DNA of 64,000 bases, from positions 1 through 64,000 of the forward strand of contig JAMCRR010000151.1 in assembly GCA_023381565.1 (NCBI GenBank), given 5' to 3'. This document shows positions 34,365-44,457 of this stretch, piece by piece. The first letter of the stretch is position 1. Each line of letters starts with the position of its first letter. A program made the translations under genes and the position numbers. Origin of the DNA: Chloroflexota bacterium. GTDB taxonomy: Bacteria > Chloroflexota > Anaerolineae > Anaerolineales > Anaerolineaceae. The notes beneath the pieces are model-generated. The model saw only the letters and a program-made list of their open reading frames with translations. It made no database searches and was not told the origin of the DNA.

Positions 34365-35077
34365 GCTTTCCCTCCCTGATCCAAAATTATGCTCACCCAT
34401 GACTCCAGGCCTGGCTAGTTGTCAATAACTACAAACAGCTTAAAGTATTTCTTTTCGAATCACATCCAACATCTAGCTAAAAACTGTCATCAACCAGCAG
34501 GGTTATTTTTCTAGTACATACAGATGGGTCGTGGAACTGCGGGCACAGCCTATCGTTGGTCAAACCCTGGATGTCCGGGCAACCCGACAAGCAGGTAGTA
34601 TCAAAAAAACCGATTAATAGATCAGGGCTTAGAAAAATAGACCTCCTGGCGCAGTTCCGATTTATCCGTATGCCTGATGCATCTGGCTTCCGTTTAATAT
34701 ATAGTAGCTGTGAAGAACCAGGATTGGTTTTGCATTGCGTCTTAAGTTGAAACGTCATGTTCCAGTGAGCGAAGATTCCCCATGGAGACATAGGAAGGTT
34801 CAATGATCCTCTCTGTTCTCAAGGTGAGAACAGAGTTCTATTTCCCTATCCGATCAATAATGGTCATTGTAAGTCTGGTTTTTTGTATATTATATTAAAT
34901 TATGTCAATAATTACGCTAACCTGTCAATCTGGATGATGAAAACCCTCCTATCGGCAGAAATGCGAGATTCGCTAAATCAGTAATCAACCAAGAATAACC
35001 GAAATTCCCCATTAGAATCCCTTCCGGCAACCAGTCTTCCGGAATTCGGAAAAGATCGTTGTCATTAAGGTAAAATT
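34365..35077. other. Intergenic region without a supported gene
   Basis: About 700 bases, AT-rich towards the right (34860-34930). A 108-codon open frame on the minus strand (34477-34803) has no recognisable domain, no ribosome site and unusual composition, so I leave it uncalled. The region probably carries the promoters of the orphan regulator (leftward) and the M23 gene (rightward). No clear boxes seen. Confidence 0.4.
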
Positions 35078-37165
35078 ATGCAATTGAACCGTCTACCCGT
35101 CATCATCTTCTTTTTCGCAGCCGCGTTGCTCCTTGAAGGTTTCGGAGACCCGCCGCCTGTCCCTGTGCCGCCCGATGTTGAAAACGCCCTTTCAGCGGCC
35201 TTAACTCGCAGGCTGCAAACGTTACCCGCGGCTCGGGCGCTGGCATTTGACCTTTTTACCCCTGAGCTGGATACTGCGTTTGCCACCCGGGATGGGAAGA
35301 CTGCAGTGTTGTGGTTGGCTCTACGCGATGATGGAGGGCATTTGCTGGCGACTGAACCCGGCCTAGCTTTGGCGCGCTTATTGAGTGATGGGTGGCAGGT
35401 ACTGCTTCCAGGCGACACCGGTTGGAAAGAGGCCCTGACTACCCTGCCGGATGGAATGCTGCCGTTGGAGTTAAGCACGGCGCCGGCAGGTGTTTCAGTT
35501 GACACGGCATCCATAAACAGCCCGCTCACCGGTTATTACCTGCCTTACGCCGCCGGTACTTCTCGTTGGTTGGAAGGCTCTATCAGCCACTTCCAATCCA
35601 TCCCCGAATTAGGTTATCCCTCCTGTACCGCAGATTACTGCCGTTATGCCTACGACTTTACAGATAGCGGCCACTTCCCCCTCCTGGCTTCTAAAGAGGG
35701 CATCGTAAAAGCCTCACGTGATAGTTGCTCGGATGGCGACCCGGGCTGTACTAATTACATCGTCCTCTACAATGCCGGAGATCAGGCATACCAGCTCTAT
35801 TTGCATATAGCCCATGGAACCATCCCGGATAAGCTGACCGCTGGGACACAGGTCCGGCGCGGTCAGTACCTGGGGGATACTGACGATACCGGTTACAGCA
35901 CTTCGCAGCATGTCCATTTTATGGTTACTAAGAGTATCTGGTACGGTAATGCGGGCTACTATTGGGGTCAATCGATTGACGTGCGCTTCGCAGATGTGGG
36001 AATCAACCATGGAATCCCCCGGACCTGCTACGAAGTGACGCATTTCCCGATCTATGATGGGGCAACCGAGTGTCTGGGCAACAAATTAGACCCGCGTAAT
36101 GCCGCAAATGATTGGTACGTCTCTGGAAATGTGGGTGCATATCCACCAGCCGGAATCCTCAGCCAACCCGCGGCAGGGGCGACCGTTTCCAGCGGAAGCA
36201 ACCCGCTGATGGGCGTCACCGCCACGGTCAGTGATGACGTCTGGGTTACGGCTGTCAGTCTGGTTGCGAAAATAAACGACCAGTGGGTAGAGTTTGGCCC
36301 GAAGGTCACCCAGCCAAAACAACCCGGTTTGTACAACTGGGAGGTTGACTTATGTGCAGCCGGACATCTCAACGGCCCTGTCGAAGTCGCCTTGCGTGCC
36401 TGGGATTACGAAGGTAATATCTCCACCGCGCTAGATCCTCGCACGATCCAGGTGGACCAGGCTTGTCCGCCGCCCAGCAGCGAACTCTACCCGGCTGAGA
36501 CATTAGGTTCAACCGCGGTACGCCTGAGCTGGGACGCAGTCGATGCTGGCGCTGGCCTGAGTTCATTCCAACTGCAGTGGCGGAGCGGACCTGACCCATG
36601 GAATGCAGACAACATACTCCCATTTTCGGGAAACCAGCGTTCAACCTGGTTTGCCGGACAGCCAGATGGTACCTATGAATTTCGCTTGCGCGCCATGGAC
36701 GATAACGGTCAACCGGAGCCCTGGCCTGCCGATGATGCGGCTGAAACCAGTGCCAGCATTCCTGCAACCTGCGTGCCAGACACCTTAGAACCGGACGACG
36801 CCTCTGCTCAAGCAAGCGAGCTTGCTCTCGGAGAATGGGTGGCGCACAACCTTTGTCCCTCTGGGAACCCCGATTGGTTCCGAGTCGAAATCAATGCTGC
36901 GGGGAACTATTCGATCTGGGCTGCTTCTCAAAACGGCGGAGCTGCTGTACGCCTCACCATCTTTGCCGAAAATGGCGAAACGATTGTGGCAAATGGGGAA
37001 GCGGATGGGGTGGGGCAGGATGCGAGAATGGCCTTCCCATTGGAAACAGGCAGCTATTACGTCGAGGTTGAACCCCTGTTGGGAAATCTTTTTGGTACGG
37101 ATGCAGTTTATCGGTTAGAGATGTCTGAAGTTGAAGTGATGTATCTGCCGCTGATAACGCGCTAA
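35078..37165 (+). CDS. Secreted M23-like peptidase with beta-sandwich C-terminus
   Basis: 695 residues. Hydrophobic N-terminal segment (LPVIIFFFAAALLLEGF) acts as signal or anchor. A middle M23/LytM-like domain (about 175-300) has YAYDFTDSGHFPLLASKEG, LYLHIAHG and the HVHF pair, but the usual first zinc-ligand His before the Asp is not evident. It is followed by an Ig-like module, a fibronectin-type module (STAVRLSWDAVDAGAGLSSF), a pre-peptidase C-like domain (DTLEPDDASAQASEL, GNPDWFRVEI) and a terminal VMYLPLITR, a tail I recall in Chloroflexota exoproteins. Probably a cell-wall or surface protein; catalysis uncertain. Confidence 0.75.
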   Translation: MQLNRLPVIIFFFAAALLLEGFGDPPPVPVPPDVENALSAALTRRLQTLPAARALAFDLFTPELDTAFATRDGKTAVLWLALRDDGGHLLATEPGLALARLLSDGWQVLLPGDTGWKEALTTLPDGMLPLELSTAPAGVSVDTASINSPLTGYYLPYAAGTSRWLEGSISHFQSIPELGYPSCTADYCRYAYDFTDSGHFPLLASKEGIVKASRDSCSDGDPGCTNYIVLYNAGDQAYQLYLHIAHGTIPDKLTAGTQVRRGQYLGDTDDTGYSTSQHVHFMVTKSIWYGNAGYYWGQSIDVRFADVGINHGIPRTCYEVTHFPIYDGATECLGNKLDPRNAANDWYVSGNVGAYPPAGILSQPAAGATVSSGSNPLMGVTATVSDDVWVTAVSLVAKINDQWVEFGPKVTQPKQPGLYNWEVDLCAAGHLNGPVEVALRAWDYEGNISTALDPRTIQVDQACPPPSSELYPAETLGSTAVRLSWDAVDAGAGLSSFQLQWRSGPDPWNADNILPFSGNQRSTWFAGQPDGTYEFRLRAMDDNGQPEPWPADDAAETSASIPATCVPDTLEPDDASAQASELALGEWVAHNLCPSGNPDWFRVEINAAGNYSIWAASQNGGAAVRLTIFAENGETIVANGEADGVGQDARMAFPLETGSYYVEVEPLLGNLFGTDAVYRLEMSEVEVMYLPLITR

Positions 37166-37262
37166 ACTCGCCAATTTTCTTGCACCAGGTGGCCACGGCA
37201 CATCATTTCATAGGGAAATGTCAGTTTTTGCATTGACAATCACCAATTGTACTGACAAGATT

Positions 37263-37281
37263 CAGAATAGTATCAATTCTG
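37263..37281. promoter_or_regulatory. Inverted repeat CAGAAT-N7-ATTCTG before regulator E
   Basis: Six-base arms with a seven-base spacer, about 65 bases before the regulator start and just upstream of its promoter. Candidate operator. Confidence 0.35.
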
Positions 37282-37308
37282 GTTTAGAATTGGACTGGAC
37301 TGCATCCG

Positions 37309-37337
37309 TTGCTCCCTTCTACAAGCACAGATAGAAT
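37309..37337 (+). promoter_or_regulatory. Promoter of regulator E
   Basis: TTGCTC and TAGAAT separated by 17 bases; the -10 box is nine bases before the ATG. This matches the near-leaderless layout of the other MalT-type genes here. No ribosome site precedes the ATG. Confidence 0.5.
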
Positions 37338-37346
37338 GATCTAGAA

Positions 37347-40073
37347 ATGGAAAGGACTGATCCTCTCATCCGTACGAAGCTGCGCCTGCCCTTCACCCGG
37401 CCTGGGCTGGTTTCTCGGCCGCGGCTCCAGGAACAGATTACGCAGGGGCTTCGTGGTCCGCTAACACTAATCACTGCCCCTGCTGGTTTTGGCAAAACCA
37501 CCCTGGCGGCTTCCTGTATCGCTATTTGCGGAATGCCTGTAGCCTGGTTTTCCCTTGATAAGGACGACAATCAACCGGGACGCTTCCTGATCTATCTGAT
37601 CGCTGCCTTACAAAGTGTTGATCGCCAGATCGGAAGCGAGGCTGTCCAACTCATGGCGGGAATGCAGCAGGCGCCGCCCGAAGCGGTGCTGGTCAGTCTG
37701 ATCAATGACCTGGATGCGGCTACCGCTGAAATGGTCCTGGTGTTAGATGACTACCATTTCATCAGCAGCCAGGCGGTACACTCTGCGTTAGCTTTTTTGC
37801 TTGAGCACTGTCCCAGGACGCTCCATCTGGTGATCGCCAGCCGCTCCGACCCCCCGCTTCCCATTATCCGTTTACGAGCGCGCGGCCAGACGGTCGAACT
37901 GCGGGCCGCTGATCTTAGCTTTACCGAGATTGAGGCAGCTCAGTTCCTCAATGAAATCATGGGTCTTTGCCTGGATGCCGGTTCAGTGGCGCTGCTGGAA
38001 GAGCGAACGGAGGGGTGGGCGGCCGGCTTGCAGATGGCGGCCCTCTCCATGCGCGATCGTAAAGATGTGTTCGGGTTCATCGAAGGGTTCTCCGGCACGA
38101 ACCGCTACATTTTGGATTACCTGATGGAAGAGGTTCTGGCCAGCCAGCCACCCGAAATCAATCACTTTCTGCTGTGTACATCGATATTGGAGCGGCTGAC
38201 GGCTTCGCTCTGCGAAGCCATCTTGCAGGATGAGAGTGGAAGTATAAAGGATGAAGTAAGGGAGCCAACTTTCACCCTTCATCCCTCATCCTTCATCCTC
38301 GATTATCTGGAACGGGCCAATCTCTTTCTGGTGCCCCTGGATGATGAGCGTATCTGGTTCCGCTATCACCACCTGTTTGCTGACCTGCTCAGAGTCCGGC
38401 TGCACCAGGCCCAACCCAATCTCAAACTCCTCTTGCATATTCGGGCTGCTGCCTGGTTGGAGCAGAATGGATTCATTCCCGAAGCGATCCAGCAGCTTTT
38501 CGCTGCCCAAGAGATTGACCGAGCAGCAGACCTGATCGAGCATTATGGACCCGTGCGCTGGGCAGAAAGCGACCTTTCGGTTGTGCAGATGGCGGACAGC
38601 CTGCCGCGCGAAATACTCATTAACCGACCCAAGCTCGGCCTTTACCTGGCCTGGCTCCTCATATTACAAGGCCTTATCGAAAAAGCTCTCCCACTTTTGA
38701 AAGATATGGCGCAACAGCTTGCCGGTGCAGATCTCGATTCTGGACAGCAATGGATAGAGACGATCGTCCGGTTGGCCCTCGCTTTTCTTGTCCCTCCGCC
38801 AATCACTCCCGGATCAGATCCTCTGCCCGATGACCAGGAATTGAATGGGATCCCATCCGATGAAATCATCCTGCGTGACGCTGCAGATATTCTCTACGGA
38901 ATGGCCCTGGGAAGACGAGGGGAAATCGACCGTGCTGCGGAGTTCTCACTCAAGTCCATACAGAGGATGAAGATGCACCATGGGCTGTTGGTCATCCCCA
39001 CTCTGGTTCCCTTCCTGGCCACTATCTACCTGTTTCAGGGTCGTCTGCATGCAGCAGCCTCCCTGTGCCGCGAATTCCTGGACCCCATCAAGGAGAAAGG
39101 CCTCCGGATCTCTACTGTCGGCAACATGGATGTCGTCATGGGGGATGTGCAGTATGAATGGAATAACCTGGAAGAGGCTGCGAAACATATCCGGGATGGA
39201 CTTCAAGCCAATGAACCCTGGGGGAATATCATGACAGATGCCTTCGGGTTATTAGCCCTGACGCATGTCCTTCTGGCAAAGGGGGATCATGCCGGAGCGA
39301 TGCAGATTGTAGAGAAATTTGAAACAAGACTGCAAGACCCAAGACGACCGGTTGAATTTCGAGAGGCTTTTTTCACCCTGAGAGTCCGCGTGCAGCTAGC
39401 CAGTGGAGATCTCCAAAATGCTTCCCATTGGGCAGACCAGATCCAGCATAGCGAAGACTTCCATCTTCACCCGAGTTATTACCGGCTCACCCTGGCCCGC
39501 ATCCGCCTGGCGCAGGGCATGTACGCCGATGCGGAAAAAATGCTGACCAGTACGCCCCCCCTGGAAATGTATGGCAATCGGATAACCGGGCAGATCGAAT
39601 CCAATTTACTCCTGGCCACGGCGAAGGCCGGACAGCAGCGCCTGCCGGAAGCCTTCGCATTAATCGATTCCTGTCTCGCCCTGGCAGAGCCGGAGGGCTA
39701 TGTGCGCGTCTTCCTGGATGAAGGTGAACCCATGCAGCTGCTGCTCGCTCAATGGCTGGCCCATGCCTGCCAGAGCCCACTCCGAGACTTCGCTGCCCAT
39801 GTGCTCTCCCAATTCGAAGCTGAGCCGCACCTGGAAACCAAAGTCCAGGAAAGAACCTCCCCTGTCAGAGGCATGGTTGAGCCCTTAAGCCAGCGCGAGC
39901 TGGAAGTACTGCATCTGATAGCCCTGGGCAGAACCAACCAGGAGATCGCCCGGCAGCTCATCGTCTCCCCGGGGACCGTCAAAGCCCACACAGCCAGTAT
40001 CTATCGCAAGTTGGACGTTGCCAACCGGACCGAGGCAGTCGCCCGGGCCAGGAAGCTAAGTATCCTTCCTTAA
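37347..40073 (+). CDS. MalT-type large LuxR transcriptional regulator E
   Basis: 908 residues. Walker A GFGKTT at 47-52, AWFSLDKDDNQPG, LVLDDYHFI, RTEGWAAGLQMAALSM, TPR-like helices and a C-terminal LuxR HTH (LSQRELEVLHLIALGRTNQE, ending RTEAVARARKLSILP). More distant from A-C than they are from each other, with no small gene or cassette behind it. Around residue 300 it has an extra stretch (DEVREPTFTLHPSSF) coded by a palindromic insertion. It stands upstream of the reductase/ligase operon on the same strand, which it may control. Confidence 0.92.
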   Translation: MERTDPLIRTKLRLPFTRPGLVSRPRLQEQITQGLRGPLTLITAPAGFGKTTLAASCIAICGMPVAWFSLDKDDNQPGRFLIYLIAALQSVDRQIGSEAVQLMAGMQQAPPEAVLVSLINDLDAATAEMVLVLDDYHFISSQAVHSALAFLLEHCPRTLHLVIASRSDPPLPIIRLRARGQTVELRAADLSFTEIEAAQFLNEIMGLCLDAGSVALLEERTEGWAAGLQMAALSMRDRKDVFGFIEGFSGTNRYILDYLMEEVLASQPPEINHFLLCTSILERLTASLCEAILQDESGSIKDEVREPTFTLHPSSFILDYLERANLFLVPLDDERIWFRYHHLFADLLRVRLHQAQPNLKLLLHIRAAAWLEQNGFIPEAIQQLFAAQEIDRAADLIEHYGPVRWAESDLSVVQMADSLPREILINRPKLGLYLAWLLILQGLIEKALPLLKDMAQQLAGADLDSGQQWIETIVRLALAFLVPPPITPGSDPLPDDQELNGIPSDEIILRDAADILYGMALGRRGEIDRAAEFSLKSIQRMKMHHGLLVIPTLVPFLATIYLFQGRLHAAASLCREFLDPIKEKGLRISTVGNMDVVMGDVQYEWNNLEEAAKHIRDGLQANEPWGNIMTDAFGLLALTHVLLAKGDHAGAMQIVEKFETRLQDPRRPVEFREAFFTLRVRVQLASGDLQNASHWADQIQHSEDFHLHPSYYRLTLARIRLAQGMYADAEKMLTSTPPLEMYGNRITGQIESNLLLATAKAGQQRLPEAFALIDSCLALAEPEGYVRVFLDEGEPMQLLLAQWLAHACQSPLRDFAAHVLSQFEAEPHLETKVQERTSPVRGMVEPLSQRELEVLHLIALGRTNQEIARQLIVSPGTVKAHTASIYRKLDVANRTEAVARARKLSILP

Positions 40074-40251
40074 CAATCCCACATCCATCCTTTTAAATCC
40101 ATCTTATAGAAATACGGGGTAAACCCTGTAAATAAACCCCGCAAATAAACCTTGATTATCCCCTTTGGCAGATGCGGGCTGTCTCGCCGCGCGCTAAATT
40201 ATAGTCAGATACTCATCAGGATAGTTCATTAACTGTCAAGGAATAATCACC

Positions 40252-41553
40252 ATGAATATTAAAAAGTCTCTCTTCCCATTTACTGCCCAATCTGCATTGC
40301 GGGTGCTGCTGCTCGGTTACAGTGGCGCAAACAACACTGGAGCAGAAGCTCTGCTCCTGGCCGACATCGAAGATGTGCGCGCGGTGTTTGGCCCACAGGT
40401 GGTGATCACCATTCCCAGTATCAACCCGCCCAACTTGCGGCGATATGTCAAAGAGACGCCTAACTTGCGCATCGCTCCACTGCCGACCATTTTCTTCTCC
40501 ACGCTGCGCCGCCTGGTACGTGAGAACGACCTGGTCATGCTGGTTGAGGGCAGCACTTATATGGATACCTGGAGCTCGGTTTTGCTATGGGCCTATCTGT
40601 GGACGACGCGCTGCGCCGATGATATGGGTAAGCCCTGCCTGGCCTATGCGGTAGATGCTGGTGAGATCAAGTCGGCCTTTAACCGCTGGCTGGTGCGCCA
40701 CGAAGCCAGCAAAACATCGCTGATCATCACCCGGGCGGCAGCCGCCGCTAAGCGTATGCACTCTTATGGTGTGACCGCTCCCTTAGAAGTAACCGCCGAC
40801 AATGCTTTCAGTTTCTGCCCAAACCCAGCCGACGCTGGTCTGCTTTTCAGGGCCTGGCCTGAGGCAGGACCTGATGTGGTGGGTATGGCGCTGGTGGACT
40901 TCTATCAGTGGCCAGTGGTCATGAAACCCTGGGGGCCCAAGGCAGATTGCTATAAGAGGCCATTGTATTTCACACACTCGCCAGAACGAACGCGCCTCAC
41001 AGAGGCACTGGCGCGCAGTTATGCGGCCCTGGCTGATGACATGATCACGCGCTATGACAAATCGGTCGCTCTGATCGGGATGGAAGAGCTGGATGAAGCC
41101 ATGCTTCACAAGGTGCACGGTTACATGGTCCATCCCGAGAGGGCGCGCATCTTCTGTTCTCGCCAGTACAACGCGTCTCAGATGGTATCTATCCTGCGCA
41201 GCCTTGACCTGTTGTTGACCTCCCGCTATCACGCCTGCGTGCTCTCCCTGGCTGCTCAGGTCCCACAAATCGCGATCGGCCATGACCTGCGGTTGAAAAC
41301 CATCTATCAGGAGCTAGGCCTGTTCGAGGATTTCTTTGTCGAGCCTGGTACACACGATCTATACGAAAGCTTAAAACTACGTGTTGAGAGGTTGCTGGAG
41401 GATCCCTACTGCATACAAGAAGCCTTGCAGGTTGGTTTTGAGCAGCACCAAGGTGATGCCCGGCGCAACCGCACTCTGCTCAAGGATTTCGTCCTGGCAC
41501 AGGGCTGGGAGCCTGTACCTGGCGCAGCAACTATTTATATGGAGGCAGCATGA
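40252..41553 (+). CDS. Polysaccharide pyruvyl transferase-family protein
   Basis: 433 residues with AAGGA before the ATG. The family pattern is visible: N-terminal LLLGYSGANNTGAEALLLADI, middle EGSTYMDTWSS, and the late SRYHACVLSLAAQVPQIAIGHD motif. These proteins resemble GT-B enzymes and transfer pyruvate from phosphoenolpyruvate to glycans as ketals; some members have other roles. First gene of a tight operon; its last four bases overlap the next gene. In this context it could modify the head group of a lipid. That is inference. Upstream 40074-40251 has short repeats of aaataaacc but no gene. Confidence 0.8.
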   Translation: MNIKKSLFPFTAQSALRVLLLGYSGANNTGAEALLLADIEDVRAVFGPQVVITIPSINPPNLRRYVKETPNLRIAPLPTIFFSTLRRLVRENDLVMLVEGSTYMDTWSSVLLWAYLWTTRCADDMGKPCLAYAVDAGEIKSAFNRWLVRHEASKTSLIITRAAAAAKRMHSYGVTAPLEVTADNAFSFCPNPADAGLLFRAWPEAGPDVVGMALVDFYQWPVVMKPWGPKADCYKRPLYFTHSPERTRLTEALARSYAALADDMITRYDKSVALIGMEELDEAMLHKVHGYMVHPERARIFCSRQYNASQMVSILRSLDLLLTSRYHACVLSLAAQVPQIAIGHDLRLKTIYQELGLFEDFFVEPGTHDLYESLKLRVERLLEDPYCIQEALQVGFEQHQGDARRNRTLLKDFVLAQGWEPVPGAATIYMEAA

Positions 41554-44456
41554 ACGGGAACACCTCGAATCGCTATGTTTTGCTCACAGGCGCGACCGGT
41601 TTTCTGGGCGCTCAGATCGCCCGGCGGCTGCTCCGCGAAACGGACCTGACCATCATTGCCCTGGTGCGCGCCGACAATCAGGCGGCTGCTGCTCACCACC
41701 TTTCGCGCGCCTGGTGGGATTGGCCTGAGCTGGTCTCAGCGCTCACCTCCGATCCTGCCGTTGGAGGGGGAGATGGAGCGGGACTTCACAAAAAGGGGAA
41801 GGTCGAGATTATCCCAGGCGATGTCTCGTTGCCCCACCTGGGGCTGGATGAGGCCACGTATTCCTGCCTGGCGAGCCGCATTACCCACATCATTCATAGT
41901 GCGGCCGATCTGCGTTTAGATGCCCCTCTCGACGAGCTGCGCAAAACCAATTTCCAGGGAACAGCCAACATGTTGGAGTTAGCCCATTTTGCTCACCGCA
42001 ATCACGGCCTCGAACGTTACGCCCACGTCTCCACGGCTTATGTAGCGGGTGGACGGACCGGCCCCATTCCGGAGGCGGATCTGACCGGGGAGTATGGCTT
42101 TTCCTGCGCGTACGAGCTCAGCAAATATGAAGGCGAATGCCTCGTTCAGGCAGCCAAGAGCGAGCTGCCGGTTTCTGTCTTTCGCCCGGGGATGATTGCA
42201 GGCGCCGTGGATACTGGCGAAATCCGGACTTTCAACACTTTCTACTTTCCCCTGCGGCTCTACCTGACCGGGAAGTTGCCCATCATCCCGACCGACCGTG
42301 CTCTGCCGGTCAACATCATCCCGGTGGACTACGTGGCCGAAGCTATTGTTCGCCTGACCTTCTCCCCGGAGGCTACTGGGTTGAACTTCCATCTGACAGC
42401 CCCAGCCGGGTCGCTACCCCAGGCGGGCGAGCTATTGGAATTCGCCCGAACCTGGGCGCGCGAGAACCACGGGGTGCACCTGCCCCGGCCATTGTTCATC
42501 CGACTGCAACTGCCTCAAAAGCGGTACAGGCTTGAGCGTGGGAATGCGATCCATTCAGGATTTTTGAGGCAAACCCGGTGCATATCCCATTGGCCTGAAC
42601 TCAACGGCCTCTCTACCCTTCTGCCCTATTTCAACGAACGCAAACAATTCCAGCGAGAAAATGTCGACCGGCTGTTGGGTCCTTATACCTTGAACTGGCG
42701 CGAGTTTCTGCCTCGCTTGCTCGCGTATGCTTTCGACCAGGGCTTTATGCACCGCACAGATCGCAATGTTTACGAGCAGCTCCTCCTCCGGCTGGGTAGT
42801 AAGACCCGGCCGATCAGATACTTCGACATCGTGGATGGGAGGCTGGTCAGGCACGACGCTGGCGAAATACGGCGGGAGATCCTGGCGGCTGCCGGATCCC
42901 TGACTGCCCTCGGTGTCCTACCTGGAGACCGGGTCGCCATCGTCGGTCACAATAGTGCCCGCTACCTTACTCTGGACGCAGCCATCGGTCTGGTCGGGGC
43001 GGTGAGCGTCCCGCTGGTTTACACCAGCCCGCCGGCCGATATCGATCACATCCTAGCTGCCAGCGGGGCTCGGGTGCTGTTCGTCGGCGCCTCGAAAATC
43101 CTCGAGCGTCTGGGGGAGATCCAGGCGCATCTACCGGTTGTCTCTTTTTGCAAGGGACCTCTACCTGCAGACTTGGGACGGGAGGTGATCTCTTGGGAGG
43201 TCTTCATGACCTTGGGGTCGGGTCGCCAGGTGCCCCTCCGCGCGCCGGTCGGCTTGGGCGATCTGGCGACGCTGCGCTATACTTCAGGAACCACTGGCCG
43301 GCCCAAAGGGGTGAGCTTTCAGCATCAGCACTTGCGCTGGATGGGGCAGACCCTGGCTTCCTTACTTCCCTGGAAGGCTCGTAACAAGACGACCCATTAC
43401 CTCTCCTTCCTGCCCATGAATCATGTGATCGAGGGAATCCTGGCGACCTACGCCCCCTATTACATGCCTGCGGCAGTGAACATCTACTTTTTAGAAGACC
43501 TGAAAGACCTCCAGCACGCTTTGCCCCTGGTGCGACCAACGATCTTCTTCTCCGTGCCTCGCATCTACGAAAAGATCTGGGAGACGCTGAAGGCGAATCC
43601 GGTTGGACGCCTCTATTTGGGCCTCTGCAGCGGGCCGTGGAAGCGAGCCCTGGGTAAATTACTTCGCTGGCAAACTCTGAGAAAAGCCGGTCTGAACCGC
43701 TGTGCCCAGTTGATCGCCGGCTCAGCCCCTTGTGACGTGGGCTTGCTACAGAATTTCCGAGAGTTGGGCATCGAGATCCACAACGCTTACGGGATGACTG
43801 AAGCGCCGCTGGTTACCCTGAACCGTCTGGGAGCGAACCGCCTGGGGACAGTAGGTGAGCTCCTACCCCAAACGGAGATTCGAGTGGCCGAGGACGGCGA
43901 GGTATTGGTGCGCGGCCCCCAGGTGATGGCAGGATATTTCAATGAGCAGGGTGGTGGAAAATCAAATCAACCTTTCCAAGATAGGTGGTTATTAACCGGT
44001 GACCTGGGCTCTCTCTCTTCGGAAGGAAGTCTGGTGCTGAAAGGACGCAAGAAAGATCTGTTCAAAACCTCCTATGGAAAGTACATTCAACCGGCGAAAG
44101 TTGAAACGCTCCTGCGGGAGATCCCTGGAGTGACTGAGGCGATGCTGGTCGGCGAGAAACACCCATACTGTGTCGCCCTGCTATGGGTCCAAGGTAAAAC
44201 CCTGGACCAGGACGCCGGGCAACGTATCGACCGCCTGGTCGGCCAGGTCAACCACGATCTGTCGCACCCCGAGCAGGTTAAGCGCTGGGCTGTGCTGGCC
44301 AACGATCTCTCAATCGAGGCTGGCGACCTGACCGCGAACCTCAAGCTGAAGCGCCGGGAGATTTCCCGGCGGCTGAAGGATGTCTTAGAGGGTCTGTACA
44401 ACGGTATGAACATTTCTCAAGCCGTCCTGCACGTGGGCGAGGCCGGGAGGGATTAA
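41550..44456 (+). CDS. Fused acyl reductase / acyl-CoA ligase
   Basis: 968 residues. The N-terminal part (1-380) is an extended SDR of the thioester-reductase/fatty acyl-CoA reductase type: TGATGFLG at 13-20, IIHSAAD, STAYVAGG, and catalytic Y188-x3-K192. The C-terminal part (400-960) is an AMP-forming ligase: YTSGTTGRPKG at 577-587, NAYGMTE, TGDLG, and KDLFKTSYGKYI, most like long-chain FadD enzymes. No carrier (PCP/ACP) domain lies between them. Together they could activate a long-chain acid and reduce the thioester to aldehyde or alcohol, with CoA or a separate carrier. Carboxylic acid reductases have the opposite order. Confidence 0.88.
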   Translation: MNGNTSNRYVLLTGATGFLGAQIARRLLRETDLTIIALVRADNQAAAAHHLSRAWWDWPELVSALTSDPAVGGGDGAGLHKKGKVEIIPGDVSLPHLGLDEATYSCLASRITHIIHSAADLRLDAPLDELRKTNFQGTANMLELAHFAHRNHGLERYAHVSTAYVAGGRTGPIPEADLTGEYGFSCAYELSKYEGECLVQAAKSELPVSVFRPGMIAGAVDTGEIRTFNTFYFPLRLYLTGKLPIIPTDRALPVNIIPVDYVAEAIVRLTFSPEATGLNFHLTAPAGSLPQAGELLEFARTWARENHGVHLPRPLFIRLQLPQKRYRLERGNAIHSGFLRQTRCISHWPELNGLSTLLPYFNERKQFQRENVDRLLGPYTLNWREFLPRLLAYAFDQGFMHRTDRNVYEQLLLRLGSKTRPIRYFDIVDGRLVRHDAGEIRREILAAAGSLTALGVLPGDRVAIVGHNSARYLTLDAAIGLVGAVSVPLVYTSPPADIDHILAASGARVLFVGASKILERLGEIQAHLPVVSFCKGPLPADLGREVISWEVFMTLGSGRQVPLRAPVGLGDLATLRYTSGTTGRPKGVSFQHQHLRWMGQTLASLLPWKARNKTTHYLSFLPMNHVIEGILATYAPYYMPAAVNIYFLEDLKDLQHALPLVRPTIFFSVPRIYEKIWETLKANPVGRLYLGLCSGPWKRALGKLLRWQTLRKAGLNRCAQLIAGSAPCDVGLLQNFRELGIEIHNAYGMTEAPLVTLNRLGANRLGTVGELLPQTEIRVAEDGEVLVRGPQVMAGYFNEQGGGKSNQPFQDRWLLTGDLGSLSSEGSLVLKGRKKDLFKTSYGKYIQPAKVETLLREIPGVTEAMLVGEKHPYCVALLWVQGKTLDQDAGQRIDRLVGQVNHDLSHPEQVKRWAVLANDLSIEAGDLTANLKLKRREISRRLKDVLEGLYNGMNISQAVLHVGEAGRD

Positions 44457-44457
44457 G

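Noticed and set aside
34477-34803. 108-codon open frame on the minus strand
   Set aside because: No ribosome site, no domain, and a composition unlike neighbouring proteins; treated as non-coding.
36369-36815. 148-codon open frame opposite the M23-like gene
   Set aside because: Arg-rich shadow of a well supported gene on the plus strand.
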